This document shows positions 24,946 to 33,464 of a stretch of DNA of 64,000 nucleotides, piece by piece. Position numbers and translations under genes: made by a program. This DNA comes from Gemmatimonadota bacterium (lineage in GTDB: Bacteria; Gemmatimonadota; Gemmatimonadetes; Longimicrobiales; Gaopeijiaceae), in assembly GCA_021295835.1 (NCBI GenBank), contig JAGWBP010000020.1:1-64000 (forward strand), in the 5' to 3' direction. Positions within the stretch are counted from its first letter, which is position 1. Each line of letters opens with the position of its first letter. The notes below the pieces were generated by a model, which did no database searches, was not told the origin of the DNA, and worked only from the letters and a program-made list of their open reading frames with translations.

Positions 24946-27230
24946 CGCCGAAACTCCACGCCGAAGAACGGTATGACCGGGAGTTGCCTGCGGTACTCCT
25001 GAACGAGGCCCCTTTCTTCGTGGTGCTCCGGCCTGGCCGCGACGATGTTGGTCCGGTTGAGGAGATTGGCCACCGAGATGTACGGCACCAGATGGCCGCC
25101 GCCGAACCACGACGTCTCGCTCTCCCGGCGCCAGCCCAGATCCAGCCTCGCGTAGCGGGGCATCCGGCCCGCGTTGTACTCGCCTCCGATGATCCGGCCC
25201 CACGCCTCCACCCACTCGGTGAAGGGCTGGCCGGAGCGCAGCGACCACTTCGCCGACCACGAGGACGAGCCGGTCCGCCACGACAGGGCCGCCTCCAGCT
25301 CGTGATCCCGGTGGAAGCGGGGCGTGTAGGTCAGCTCGCCGACAGTCCGCTCGACCCTCGCCCACCGGTAGCTGCCGAGCACCGACAGGCCCCGCTCCCG
25401 CACCCAGCTCCAGGACACCTCCACCCCCCGCGCCGCGCCGCTCGCCTTCTCCCAGAGCGCGGGGTCCCCCAGCACGAAGCCTTCGAGCGGCACATTTCCG
25501 ATCGGCGGCAACCTCAGGTTGTCCAGCGTGCGCCGGTAGGCGTCGATCCGCACCCGCAGCCTTCCGCTCCTTCCCTCCCAGCCGAGTGTGTACTCCGTGT
25601 TGCGCGGGACCGGTCCCTCGGCAACCGGGACGAGCAGATCGTAGGCCACGTAGCTCGCAACGAGCGACTCCTCGTTGCGCATCGAGGCCAGCGCCTGGTG
25701 CGACCTGGCCGCTCCCACCCGCGCCCTCCACCACGACGCCTCGTAGCTCAGCTCGGCAAAGGGTGCCAGAGTGGTCTCCAGCCCCACGAACCGGTCCGCC
25801 CTTAGCCCCGTCCGGGCAGAGAGCCCGCGACCGAGCGGCACCTCCGCGCTCGAATGGAGGGCGAGCCGCGCATGGCCCCTGCGCAGATCGAATGGCTCGA
25901 ACACATCGTCGAACTCCGACTCCGAGAACATATGGTCGCCGTCAAACAGGGTCGCCAGGGCGCCAACCGTCACGGTGGACCGGCCCACCGGCCAGACGAC
26001 GCGCAGGTCGGTGCGCGCCTCCGTCATCAGAGCTCGGCTCGTCGGACTGTCGGTGACATCGCAGGACACGCCAACGATGCTGTCAATGCGCCCCGCGAAC
26101 CGCCCGACTCCCGAGCTGGCGTCGATGATCGCGCCGCCGCCCAGGCGGTCGCGGTAGTGAACCGAAAGGGCCGCATTGTCCGATCCGTACTTGCCCCTCA
26201 CGCTCCACTCCTCACCCTGGGGAAGATCCGGGCAGGAGTGATAGTCGTTGTCTCCGCTCTCGAGCAGCTCCTCCAGCCACTCCGAGCCGAGGTAGCCGCT
26301 CACCGACAGCCGGCGCACTCCGCCCAGGTCTGTCACCACCTTTCCGTGCAGATCCCGAAACGAGTACGGAATTCGGGTTTCCGCTATCCCCAGCGCCGCA
26401 AGCGTCCGGGTCAACGCCCCGATCCAGGTGTGCCGGCCGCTCACGAGGTAGGAGGAGCGATCGCCGAGAGGGCCCTCCACAGCCACCCTTCCAGACGCCA
26501 GCCCCAGTGCGCCGAAGGTGCGCACGCGGTCGCGCGAACCGTCGCGGGTCGCGATGTCGAAGGCCCCCGAGAGCGACCCCACCGCAAAGCCGTCGCCCCC
26601 CGCTCCCGGCAGCAGCGCGGCCCGGTCCACCACGTCTGCGTTGATCGCGGAGAGAAAGCCCCCCAGGCGAAAGGCGTTGAAGAGCCGCGCGCCGTCGAGC
26701 AGCACCGGCGTCTGGCCGCTAGTGCCACCGCGAACTAGCGGGACCGAGGCAAAGTCCGAGGCCGCCGACGCCGAGGGCGAGACCGCCGTCGCCCTCAACA
26801 CGTCCGGCTCCCCGACCACCGGCACGCTCCGAATCACGAGGGAATCCACCACATAGGCGTCCCGTGCCCCGGCGATCGGACCGCCAAGACCGCCGCTGGC
26901 CACCACCTCCAATCCCTCGAGGCCAGCCGGCGCAGGCGCAAGCAGCACCCGCAGCGGGGCGCGGGGCGGCGCGGTGTAGGTGCGCGCCCACTCCTCGTAG
27001 CCATGGGCCACTACCCGCACGCGCACCCCCGTCCCCGCCGGGACGCCCGGCACCACGAAGGCCCCGTACCGATCCGAAGACCCGGTCACCTCGGTAGCCC
27101 CGTCGCCGGTTGCCGTCACCGTGATCCGCGCCGAGCCAACCGGATGTAGATCGACGCTATCGCGCACAACGCCGGCAAGCGTCGCCGACTGCAGCGCCGC
27201 AACCGCGAGGTGCAGCGTCGCGGCAGTCAC
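24942..27230 (-). CDS. TonB-dependent outer-membrane receptor with CarboxypepD_reg N-domain
   Basis: A 762-residue receptor. Residues 1-20 form a short signal-like segment (TAATLHLAVAALQSATLAG). Residues 15-95 form a carboxypeptidase-regulatory beta-sandwich (VVRDSVDLHPVGSARITV, GAFVVPGVPAG). The plug domain follows (PLVRGGTSGQTPVLLDGARL, GFLSAINADVVDRAALLPGA), then a 22-strand-type barrel (YTLGWEGRSGRLRVRIDAYR, FHRDHELEAALSWRTG, PYISVANLLNRTN). It imports a substrate through the outer membrane using TonB; the ligand is unknown. Its GTG overlaps the stop of the protease gene and its stop overlaps the next start, making three coupled genes. Confidence 0.88.
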   Translation of the reverse strand: MTAATLHLAVAALQSATLAGVVRDSVDLHPVGSARITVTATGDGATEVTGSSDRYGAFVVPGVPAGTGVRVRVVAHGYEEWARTYTAPPRAPLRVLLAPAPAGLEGLEVVASGGLGGPIAGARDAYVVDSLVIRSVPVVGEPDVLRATAVSPSASAASDFASVPLVRGGTSGQTPVLLDGARLFNAFRLGGFLSAINADVVDRAALLPGAGGDGFAVGSLSGAFDIATRDGSRDRVRTFGALGLASGRVAVEGPLGDRSSYLVSGRHTWIGALTRTLAALGIAETRIPYSFRDLHGKVVTDLGGVRRLSVSGYLGSEWLEELLESGDNDYHSCPDLPQGEEWSVRGKYGSDNAALSVHYRDRLGGGAIIDASSGVGRFAGRIDSIVGVSCDVTDSPTSRALMTEARTDLRVVWPVGRSTVTVGALATLFDGDHMFSESEFDDVFEPFDLRRGHARLALHSSAEVPLGRGLSARTGLRADRFVGLETTLAPFAELSYEASWWRARVGAARSHQALASMRNEESLVASYVAYDLLVPVAEGPVPRNTEYTLGWEGRSGRLRVRIDAYRRTLDNLRLPPIGNVPLEGFVLGDPALWEKASGAARGVEVSWSWVRERGLSVLGSYRWARVERTVGELTYTPRFHRDHELEAALSWRTGSSSWSAKWSLRSGQPFTEWVEAWGRIIGGEYNAGRMPRYARLDLGWRRESETSWFGGGHLVPYISVANLLNRTNIVAARPEHHEERGLVQEYRRQLPVIPFFGVEFRR

Positions 27231-29029
27231 CGGCCGGGACGCGGGGAGGGTCGGGGTGGGTATTCGGGACCCCGCGGGTCGTCGGAGTCGTCGACGATGC
27301 CGGGGTCATCAGGGTCTTCGGCATCTCCGCCGCCAGGATCGCCGGGACAACCCCCGGCATCGTCACCCACGGTGATATAAAGGGAATCCTGATCGCTTCT
27401 GGCAAACAGATCCCTCACCGTCAGCTTCAGATACCCGGACTCCGAGACCGTTCCCCTGACCCTACTGAAATAGCCGGTCAACACTCCCGACCACTCGTAT
27501 CTGCGCTCGATGCCCCCGCTCACGCGAGCGACCCACGTGCACTCGGTGTCGGGCGTGATCGTCGACGGGCCCACGATCCGGAGAATTCGAGGCGGGCCGG
27601 GGTCGTAGGCCCAGACTCGTCCGAGGTCCTTCCAGACCTGCCCCAAGTTCGAAATGTAGGCACCAACGAATTCCTTGCAGAACAGCAGGCATTTCTTTAG
27701 CCGCTTGTGCTTCGAGGCAAAGCTGATGCCGACCATAGTCGCGGCCGAATCCCCCGGAGTCCAACTGAACACCGGGGCTCCGCTGTCCCCCGGCTTGGTG
27801 TTCAGCTCCGTGAGGTCGCTGCACAGCCTGGTGACGCCATCGATCTCCACATCCTCGCAGGTCTCGAGCACCCTGCCCCACGCCCACCCCGAAACTCTGC
27901 CCATCTTCTGCAACAACTCGTTCTTGACCACACTCGTCCTCTGGGCGTCGATCTTGATGACGGGGTCGTCCGTGTCCACATCGATCACGCACTCCTCGTT
28001 GTCAGCGTCGTAGTCCTCGTCATCGTTCCCGGAGTTGCACCGAAAGACATTCCCACCCTCGGTCTTGGCGAGCTCGCCAAGCCCAATGGTGGCTTCCGCA
28101 GCGTCTACACCTACAAGCGTAGCGTCCGAGTGTCTGCAGTCATACTCCGTCCAGAGGAAACCGTCGCACCTATTCACCGGTGGATCCTTGACTTCCGCGC
28201 CCACCTCCCACGGCGGCGCGTTCTGGCTCCATGCCCCGCGATCCAGCTCGAACTCCCTCTTCGAGCAGTGCGACGCGGAGACGAACACCCCCTTAGGTGC
28301 CCCATTGTCGTCCACAATTGCCGTGAACCCCATAGTACACGGCGTGTATGTAGTGTCAGTAATCGAGGCTGCCACTTGGTAGCCGCCTCGCAGCCGCCGA
28401 CGAGCAATTCTGTCCTGCAGGGTGTGCGGCGAGATCGCGGACCGAGACTCCCCGATCCCCGCAGCTCCGACGGCGCGAGAGAGCTTGACCGACACTTCGT
28501 CCGAGAAGGAGAGCATCTCCTCGGGTACGCCGAGATCGGCCGCAAGAACCATCACGGCACCCCTGGAGGTGGAGTCCTCCAGGCCGACCGCTATCCGGTT
28601 CAGCTCCTCGTCCACGGCAAGGGAAACGACACCTGGGAGCGCGAAGAGCGGTGCCCGAAGCCGTGCGCGGTGCTGGGCCAGCTCGAGAAAGGTGTGCTCG
28701 ACCACGCGCTCCACCATCGCCGCGGGCGCGGCCACAGCCGACGACACGGGCGAGGTCTCCGCCCTGAGCGCGGCAGAGAAGGCCACGCGGGCGACCCCGA
28801 GGCTGCCGCGGCCCTCCTCGGTGACCGCGACCACAAGCCGCCCCCCGTCCGGCTCGTAGTAGATGCCTCCGAAGCCTTCGATCTGCCGGGCAAGGTCCAG
28901 AAGGAGCTCGCTCTCGCCCAGCCCTTCCGTGGACAGCCGCGCTGCCACATCGGCGTCTGGCACCGGGGCCTCGGCTAGGTCGTCGTCAATGCACGCGGCG
29001 ACCCCCACCGAGGCCAGTCCCGCAAACAA
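27227..29029 (-). CDS. Trypsin-like serine protease lipoprotein, probably phase-variable
   Basis: About 600 residues encoded here. Near the start is a lipoprotein signal (ALALLFAGLASVGVAAC). Residues of about 20-190 form a pro-region. The chymotrypsin fold follows with His in VSASHCS, a likely Asp in HSDATLVGV and Ser in TKPGDSGAPVFSW, i.e. an S1 protease of the alpha-lytic/streptogrisin kind, with paired cysteines. A beta-rich domain and a Pro/Asp-rich tail end it. A TTG at 29029 can start this frame but has no ribosome-binding site and cuts into the signal peptide. The natural start is the ATG at 29088, which has a strong site, and an (ACCG)8 tract puts it out of frame. With 6 or 9 units the ATG would be in frame (about 621 residues at 9). 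Confidence 0.75.
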   Translation of the reverse strand: MFAGLASVGVAACIDDDLAEAPVPDADVAARLSTEGLGESELLLDLARQIEGFGGIYYEPDGGRLVVAVTEEGRGSLGVARVAFSAALRAETSPVSSAVAAPAAMVERVVEHTFLELAQHRARLRAPLFALPGVVSLAVDEELNRIAVGLEDSTSRGAVMVLAADLGVPEEMLSFSDEVSVKLSRAVGAAGIGESRSAISPHTLQDRIARRRLRGGYQVAASITDTTYTPCTMGFTAIVDDNGAPKGVFVSASHCSKREFELDRGAWSQNAPPWEVGAEVKDPPVNRCDGFLWTEYDCRHSDATLVGVDAAEATIGLGELAKTEGGNVFRCNSGNDDEDYDADNEECVIDVDTDDPVIKIDAQRTSVVKNELLQKMGRVSGWAWGRVLETCEDVEIDGVTRLCSDLTELNTKPGDSGAPVFSWTPGDSAATMVGISFASKHKRLKKCLLFCKEFVGAYISNLGQVWKDLGRVWAYDPGPPRILRIVGPSTITPDTECTWVARVSGGIERRYEWSGVLTGYFSRVRGTVSESGYLKLTVRDLFARSDQDSLYITVGDDAGGCPGDPGGGDAEDPDDPGIVDDSDDPRGPEYPPRPSPRPGR

Positions 29030-29034
29030 CAGCG

Positions 29035-29088
29035 CTAGAGCGCACCTTGTCGGTCGGTCGGTCGGTCGGTCGGTCGGTCGGTGAACAT
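29035..29088 (-). CDS. Out-of-frame leader from the strong start codon (OFF state of the protease gene)
   Basis: ATG at 29088-29086 is preceded by GGAGGAGAGGAG with 8 bases between AGGAG and the ATG. Translation gives MFTDRPTDRPTDRQGAL and then TAG. The TDRP repeats come from the ACCG tract. This is the reading obtained with eight repeat units. It is not thought to be a functional peptide but the truncated product of the protease gene. Confidence 0.7.
   Translation of the reverse strand: MFTDRPTDRPTDRQGAL
29051..29082 (-). repeat. Tetranucleotide tract (ACCG)8 inside the start of a coding region
   Basis: Eight perfect copies of CGGT on the plus strand (ACCG on the minus strand), beginning 6 bases after the start of the ATG at 29088. 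The next in-frame lipoprotein codons begin at 29050. The ATG joins that frame only when the number of units is a multiple of three. Such tracts vary by slipped-strand mispairing. Confidence 0.9.
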
Positions 29089-29230
29089 ACGTTCTTCTCC
29101 TCTCCTCCAGTGGGAACCAAGTACTTCGGGAACCACGTTGCTCCCACTAGCGACTATGCCAAACGGTTGTCGCTCGCGCAAGCGGGGGCTCCGAATGTTG
29201 ACCGAAGGCCCCGGCCGCCGTGCACCTCCC

Positions 29231-31003
29231 CTACCCCGACCAGCCCAACCTCGGCAGGAGCCGCCAGAGCCCAATCCCGGCAGCGGCCGAGATCGCAACT
29301 GCCGCCGCGGCCGCGACGCCCTGCCCGTAGAGGATGAAGCCGGTGCCGAAGAGCGCCGCGTACACAAGCACGCACCCCAGGAACCACGCCAGCACGGCGG
29401 CGGCCAACCCTCCCGTCTCGATAGGCCCTTCGCCGATCTCGACCACCTTGCTCCACCCCCGGCCCATCGGGCGGATCCGGTCGTAGAAGCGCTGCAGCGT
29501 CGCGGCGTCCGCCGGGAGGGTGAGAAGGGTGACTCCGACCCAGCCAACGGTCGTGACCGCCACGCCGACAACCAACTGCTCCCACGAGTCGAGGGATGGG
29601 AGACCCAGCGTGGGGTGCACCCAGGCGAAGTGAACGGCAACCAGCAAGGAGATCGTCATGCCGGTTAGCTCGCTCCAGACGTTCACCCGGTGCCAGAACC
29701 AGCGGAGCAGGTAGATGAGGCCCGTCCCAGCCCCGATCTGCAGGAGGATCTGGAAGCCCTGCCCGGCAGTGTCGAGCACCAGCGCCACCGCCGCACCGAG
29801 CGCCATCAGCCCCACCGTCGATATGCGCCCGACCGCCACGATCCGCCGGTCGCTCGCCTCCGGATTGACGAAGCGGCGGTAGAAGTCGCTCGCCACATAC
29901 GACGATCCCCAGTTGAGCTGGGTGCTGATCGTGGACATGTAGGCGGCCGCGAGCGACGCGACCACCAGTCCGAGCAGACCTGCCGGCAGAAATACCAGCA
30001 TGGCCGGGTACGCCAGGTCGTCGCCCACGAGCGAGGGGTCCAGAGCGGGGAAGCGCGCCTGGATGTCGGATAGCTCCGGGTAGACGAGCATCGAGCAGAG
30101 CGCCACGATGATCCACGGCCAGGGACGCAGCCCGTAGTGGGCGATGTTGAACCACAGGACCGCCTTCATCGAGTCCTTCTCGTTCCTGGCCGCGAGCATC
30201 CGCTGAGCGACGTACCCCCCGCCCCCCGGCTCCGCGCCCGGGTACCAGGCGCTCCACCACTGCACCGCAATCGGGATCACGAATATGCCGAGCGCGACGC
30301 TCCAGTCGGAGAAGTCTGGGAGTAGCCGCATCGCGGAGCTCAGCTCGGGTTTCGAAACGAGTCCCGCCAACCCGCCCACCTCCGGCTGCTGCAGGGCAAA
30401 GACCGCTGCGGCGATCGACCCCACCATCGCCACCGCGAAGAGGATCAGGTCGGTGGCGACGACCCCCCAGAGCCCCGAGGTGGCCGAGTAGAGCATCGTC
30501 ACGGACCCGGCGATCAGCACCGTCTGGAGCGGACTCAGCCCCAGGAGCACGCCGCCGATCTTGGTCGCCGCCAGCGTCACCGTGGCGATGATCACCACGT
30601 TGTAGAAGACACCCAGGTAGATCGCGCGGAAGCCGCGCAGGAAGGCGGCCGCTCTCCCCGAGTAGCGGAGCTCGTAGAACTCGATGTCGGTGAGTGCCCC
30701 CGAGCGCCGCCAGAGACGCGCATAGAAGAAGACGGTGCACATCCCGGTGATCAGGAAGGCCCACCAAGACCAATTCTGCGCTACACCGCCCCGGCGCACG
30801 AAGTCGGCAACCAGATTCGGCGTGTCGGTGGAGAATGTCGTCGCGACCATCGAGGTGCCGAGCATCCACCAGGGAAGCTTGCGTCCGGAGAGGAAGAACT
30901 CGTCCGCTCCGGCCCCGGCCCGGCGGGCGAAGCGCAGCCCGATCGCGACGACCGTCAGCCCGTAGAGCGCAACGACTATCCAGTCGAGGGGGGCAAGCTG
31001 CAT
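29231..31003 (-). CDS. Sodium:solute symporter (SSS family)
   Basis: A 590-residue integral membrane protein with about 14 predicted helices. It starts LDWIVVALYGLTVVAIGL and has the SSS hallmarks DEFFLSGRKLPWWMLGTSM, VATTFSTDTPNLV, RYSGRAAAFLRGFRAIY and VVASLAAAYMSTISTQLNWG (Na+-site region), with the LeuT-fold core throughout. Substrate not predictable: sugars, amino acids and carboxylates are all known for the family. It lies 13 bases after the nucleotidyltransferase gene and probably shares its transcript. The 142 bp between its stop and the protease start contain no gene. Confidence 0.9.
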   Translation of the reverse strand: MQLAPLDWIVVALYGLTVVAIGLRFARRAGAGADEFFLSGRKLPWWMLGTSMVATTFSTDTPNLVADFVRRGGVAQNWSWWAFLITGMCTVFFYARLWRRSGALTDIEFYELRYSGRAAAFLRGFRAIYLGVFYNVVIIATVTLAATKIGGVLLGLSPLQTVLIAGSVTMLYSATSGLWGVVATDLILFAVAMVGSIAAAVFALQQPEVGGLAGLVSKPELSSAMRLLPDFSDWSVALGIFVIPIAVQWWSAWYPGAEPGGGGYVAQRMLAARNEKDSMKAVLWFNIAHYGLRPWPWIIVALCSMLVYPELSDIQARFPALDPSLVGDDLAYPAMLVFLPAGLLGLVVASLAAAYMSTISTQLNWGSSYVASDFYRRFVNPEASDRRIVAVGRISTVGLMALGAAVALVLDTAGQGFQILLQIGAGTGLIYLLRWFWHRVNVWSELTGMTISLLVAVHFAWVHPTLGLPSLDSWEQLVVGVAVTTVGWVGVTLLTLPADAATLQRFYDRIRPMGRGWSKVVEIGEGPIETGGLAAAVLAWFLGCVLVYAALFGTGFILYGQGVAAAAAVAISAAAGIGLWRLLPRLGWSG

Positions 31004-31016
31004 TTCGCGTGGGCCG

Positions 31017-32024
31017 CTAGCGCGCCCATAGGTGCTCTGGGTAGACCCCGGCCCTCACCATGGCACCAAGAGCATCAGCCACGGGCCCGTGGTCGTCGGG
31101 GAAGGTGACGCCGAGCCACCGCTCGTCGGTCGGCACGACTCTAACGCAAACCAGGTCGCGGGCAATCAGCTCGTTCATTGCTTCGGACAAATAGTACTCC
31201 TTATCTGTCCCGGGATCGGTCGCGAGGAATTCTTCGAAGAGTCCTTCGAGGAGAAAAATGGCATCGTTCGCAGTGTGTTTGACAGATTCTGCCCCTAATC
31301 TGTCACTCGATGCTTTGCGGCCCACGAATCCCCAGAGGTTTGTGCAGACGGGAGTCGAGAGGGGCACGTCCACTGGCCGGCCCTCCACGTCTTGGCCCAG
31401 CACCCGGTCGCCCGAGCGGCGCATCTTCAGCCCCTCGGTGAGCCGAACGAGGGTGTCCGGGGGGGCAACCTCGCAGAATCCGCGCGAAACCCCGCCGCTC
31501 CCGGAGAGGGTGGCGCCCATCGGGTAGGTGACGGTAAGCACGAGCGCCCGCCGACCTTCGCCCTCGGCAGCCATGGCACCCGCTTCAACTTCCGCGCCCC
31601 GCACGGCCGAGATAAGTTGGGCGTAGGCGCCCCGTCCGTAGAAGTCGTCGGCGTTGCAGAGCGCAAAGGGCCCACTGGGCCCACCAAGCTCCCCCGCAGC
31701 CGCCAGGAGCGCGTGTCCCGTGCCCCAGGGCTGGCTGCGCCCGGGGGGCGGAGTGTCGACGAGCCCCGGGTGAAGAAGGGACTGGTAGGCGTAGCGCAGA
31801 TCCAGTCCCGCCGCCGCCGCGGGGGCGAGGTGGTCGTCAAAGGCGCGCCGAAGCTCCTCGCGAATCACCAGCACGAAGCGCGAGTACCCCGCCAGCGCGG
31901 CGTCGTAGAGCGAGTAGTCGAGGAGCGCGGCCCCGCCTGGGCCGACCGGCGTCAACTGCTTTAGGCGCCCGAAGCGGGTGGCGGCACCAGCCGCGAGAAC
32001 GACCAGGGTGTGTTCGTTCGTCAT
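31017..32024 (-). CDS. Nucleotidyltransferase (NTP-transferase fold), with an in-frame palindrome insertion
   Basis: A 335-residue protein of the sugar-phosphate nucleotidyltransferase type. The nucleotide-binding start is TLVVLAAGAATRFGRLKQL, followed by GTGHALLAA and the metal-binding FALCNADDFYG. The C-terminal portion has TNLWGF, then FLLEGLFEEFL, DKEYYLSEAMNELIARD and VPTDERWLGVTFPDD. Between GF and IFLL are about 22 extra residues (about 233-255) encoded by a palindromic stretch. The product, probably an NDP-sugar or similar, is unknown. ATG at 32024 chosen; an in-frame GTG at 32036 is possible. It lies 46 bp downstream of leucine dehydrogenase. Confidence 0.82.
   Translation of the reverse strand: MTNEHTLVVLAAGAATRFGRLKQLTPVGPGGAALLDYSLYDAALAGYSRFVLVIREELRRAFDDHLAPAAAAGLDLRYAYQSLLHPGLVDTPPPGRSQPWGTGHALLAAAGELGGPSGPFALCNADDFYGRGAYAQLISAVRGAEVEAGAMAAEGEGRRALVLTVTYPMGATLSGSGGVSRGFCEVAPPDTLVRLTEGLKMRRSGDRVLGQDVEGRPVDVPLSTPVCTNLWGFVGRKASSDRLGAESVKHTANDAIFLLEGLFEEFLATDPGTDKEYYLSEAMNELIARDLVCVRVVPTDERWLGVTFPDDHGPVADALGAMVRAGVYPEHLWAR
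31185..31210. repeat. Palindrome family 2, site inside the nucleotidyltransferase gene
   Basis: GGACAAATA (31185-31193), 8-base spacer, TATCTGTCC (31202-31210); 8 of 9 arm positions pair. The encoded residues (TDKEYYLSE) look native to the family, so here the match may be partly fortuitous. Confidence 0.4.
31280..31305. repeat. Palindrome family 2, perfect site inside the nucleotidyltransferase gene
   Basis: TGACAGATT (31280-31288), 8-base spacer, AATCTGTCA (31297-31305), a perfect 9-bp inverted repeat. It encodes SDRLGAESV within a segment of about 22 residues that the family normally lacks. It starts 95 bp from the site at 31185. Confidence 0.6.
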
Positions 32025-32070
32025 GGTGCAGCCCACCCCGACGAGGAGGTCGGTCGGCGGGGCCGCCCGG

Positions 32071-33120
32071 TCACCCGGCCGCTGCTATCCTCTCCTCGGC
32101 GATCCGGTCGGCGGCAGCGGAGGTGCTGATGCTCTGCTCGCCGGCCAGCCTAATCACGCGCAGCGTCTGGTCGTATATCTGCGACACCCTCGAGTAGATC
32201 GCGAAGTCCTCGGTGGGGCGCCCGAAGACTTCCTCCCGGCAGCGGATCAGCCCGCCGGAGTTGACGAGGTAGTCGGGCGCGTACGTTATCCCGCTCCGGG
32301 CGAGCGCATCGCCGTGCCGCGCCTCGGCGAGGATGTTGTTGGCGCCCCCGGCGACCGCCTTGCAGTGCAGGCGCCCCACGGTGTCGTCGTTGACCACGCC
32401 GCCGATCGAGTTGGGAGAGAAGACGTCGCACTCCGTGTCGTAGATGTCGTCCACGCCGGCGACCTCGGCACCCAGCTCGTCGGCCGCCCTCGCCGCCAGC
32501 GGCCCGTCCATCTCCGATACGGTCAGCTCCGCCCCGGCCTCGGCGCAGAACTGGGCGAGCGCGAAGCCGACGTTGCCGAGACCCTGGATCGCGATTTGGC
32601 GCCCCGCCATCGAGTCGCTTCCCTGGGTCGACTTCAGGACGGCGCGGATGCCTAGGCTCACTCCGTAGGCGGTAGTCCGCGACGGGTCGCCTGCGCCTCC
32701 CGCCGACTCGTGCACGCACGCGACATGCTTCGTCACGCCGCGAATCACGGCCATGTCGTGCGAGTTGGTACCGATGTCCTGTCCCGCAATGTACTCCCCG
32801 CCCAGCGAATCGATGAAGCGCCCCATGGCGCGAAGCAGCTCGGTGCTCTTGTCGGTCTTGGGGTCGCCTATGATCACAGACTTGCCGCCCCCCAGGTCGA
32901 GCCCGCTGATCGACGCCTTGTAGGTCATCCCGCGCGCGAGCCGCAGCACATCGTGGAAGGCCTGCTCCTCCGTTGCGTACGGCAGCATGCGGATTCCGCC
33001 GAGCGCGGGGCCGAGCGTGGTGTCGTGAATGGCGATGATCGCGCGGAGCCCCGAGTCCTCGTCGCTGCAGAACACCACCTTCTCGTAGTTGTGTTCTCCC
33101 ATCCGCTGGAAGACGCGCAT
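32071..33120 (-). CDS. Leucine (branched-chain amino acid) dehydrogenase, Glu/Leu/Phe/Val family
   Basis: A 349-residue NAD-dependent amino-acid dehydrogenase that deaminates leucine/valine-type substrates to 2-oxo acids. Seen: TTLGPALGGIRMLPY, MTYKASISGLDLGGGKSVI with the catalytic lysines, the catalytic Asp in GQDIGTNSHDM, a Rossmann fold with GLGNVGFALAQ, and APDYLVNSGGLIR. Length and motifs fit leucine dehydrogenase better than glutamate dehydrogenase. It heads a probable operon with the nucleotidyltransferase and the SSS symporter. Confidence 0.93.
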   Translation of the reverse strand: MRVFQRMGEHNYEKVVFCSDEDSGLRAIIAIHDTTLGPALGGIRMLPYATEEQAFHDVLRLARGMTYKASISGLDLGGGKSVIIGDPKTDKSTELLRAMGRFIDSLGGEYIAGQDIGTNSHDMAVIRGVTKHVACVHESAGGAGDPSRTTAYGVSLGIRAVLKSTQGSDSMAGRQIAIQGLGNVGFALAQFCAEAGAELTVSEMDGPLAARAADELGAEVAGVDDIYDTECDVFSPNSIGGVVNDDTVGRLHCKAVAGGANNILAEARHGDALARSGITYAPDYLVNSGGLIRCREEVFGRPTEDFAIYSRVSQIYDQTLRVIRLAGEQSISTSAAADRIAEERIAAAG

Positions 33121-33464
33121 GAGCTTGGCGCCCCTCTCTCATTGGATTCGCACTGGTCGGCCATCAGGCCACGCCGGGAAAGATAATCCCACGAGGTGGT
33201 CGACGCAGACCCCGGGGGCGCTCGATGGAGAGCTCGGCACCGGTAGTCGGAGGTGTGGGAGACTGTCCGCGGGCTGCTAGACGGGCTATACTACATCCCC
33301 GGTCGGGGAGGCGGGGCTCGGCGGAACCGGCGAGGTTCCGTCTCGGTCTTGCGGTTCCCCGTGGATGGTTGTCTCTTGTTGGCTGTGCGGTCGATGGCGG
33401 CTCGCTGCCTCGATTTCGGCGTGGCCGCAGATGGCGGATGTCGGTAAACCAGAAAGGACCAGAA
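33121..33464. other. Divergent intergenic region containing repeat R3
   Basis: This 344-bp stretch separates leucine dehydrogenase (-) from the spondin-domain lipoprotein (+) and carries both promoters. Repeat R3 lies at 33259-33280, followed by CTATACTAC (33284-33292), a plausible -10 region for the rightward gene. The open frame that crosses it from 33225 has no ribosome-binding site. No other gene is visible. Confidence 0.45.
33259..33280 (-). repeat. Dispersed 22-bp repeat, copy R3
   Basis: On the minus strand CTAGCAGCCCGCGGACAGTC, matching the R consensus. No gene ends at this copy. Confidence 0.5.

Noticed and set aside
29154..30869. A 571-codon leftward frame overlapping the SSS symporter gene
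   Set aside because: It is the out-of-frame shadow of the symporter, Arg/Gly-rich and without helices or motifs.
33225..33464. N-terminal extension of the spondin-domain lipoprotein
   Set aside because: The open frame upstream of 33465 has no ribosome-binding site and would bury the lipoprotein signal peptide inside the protein.
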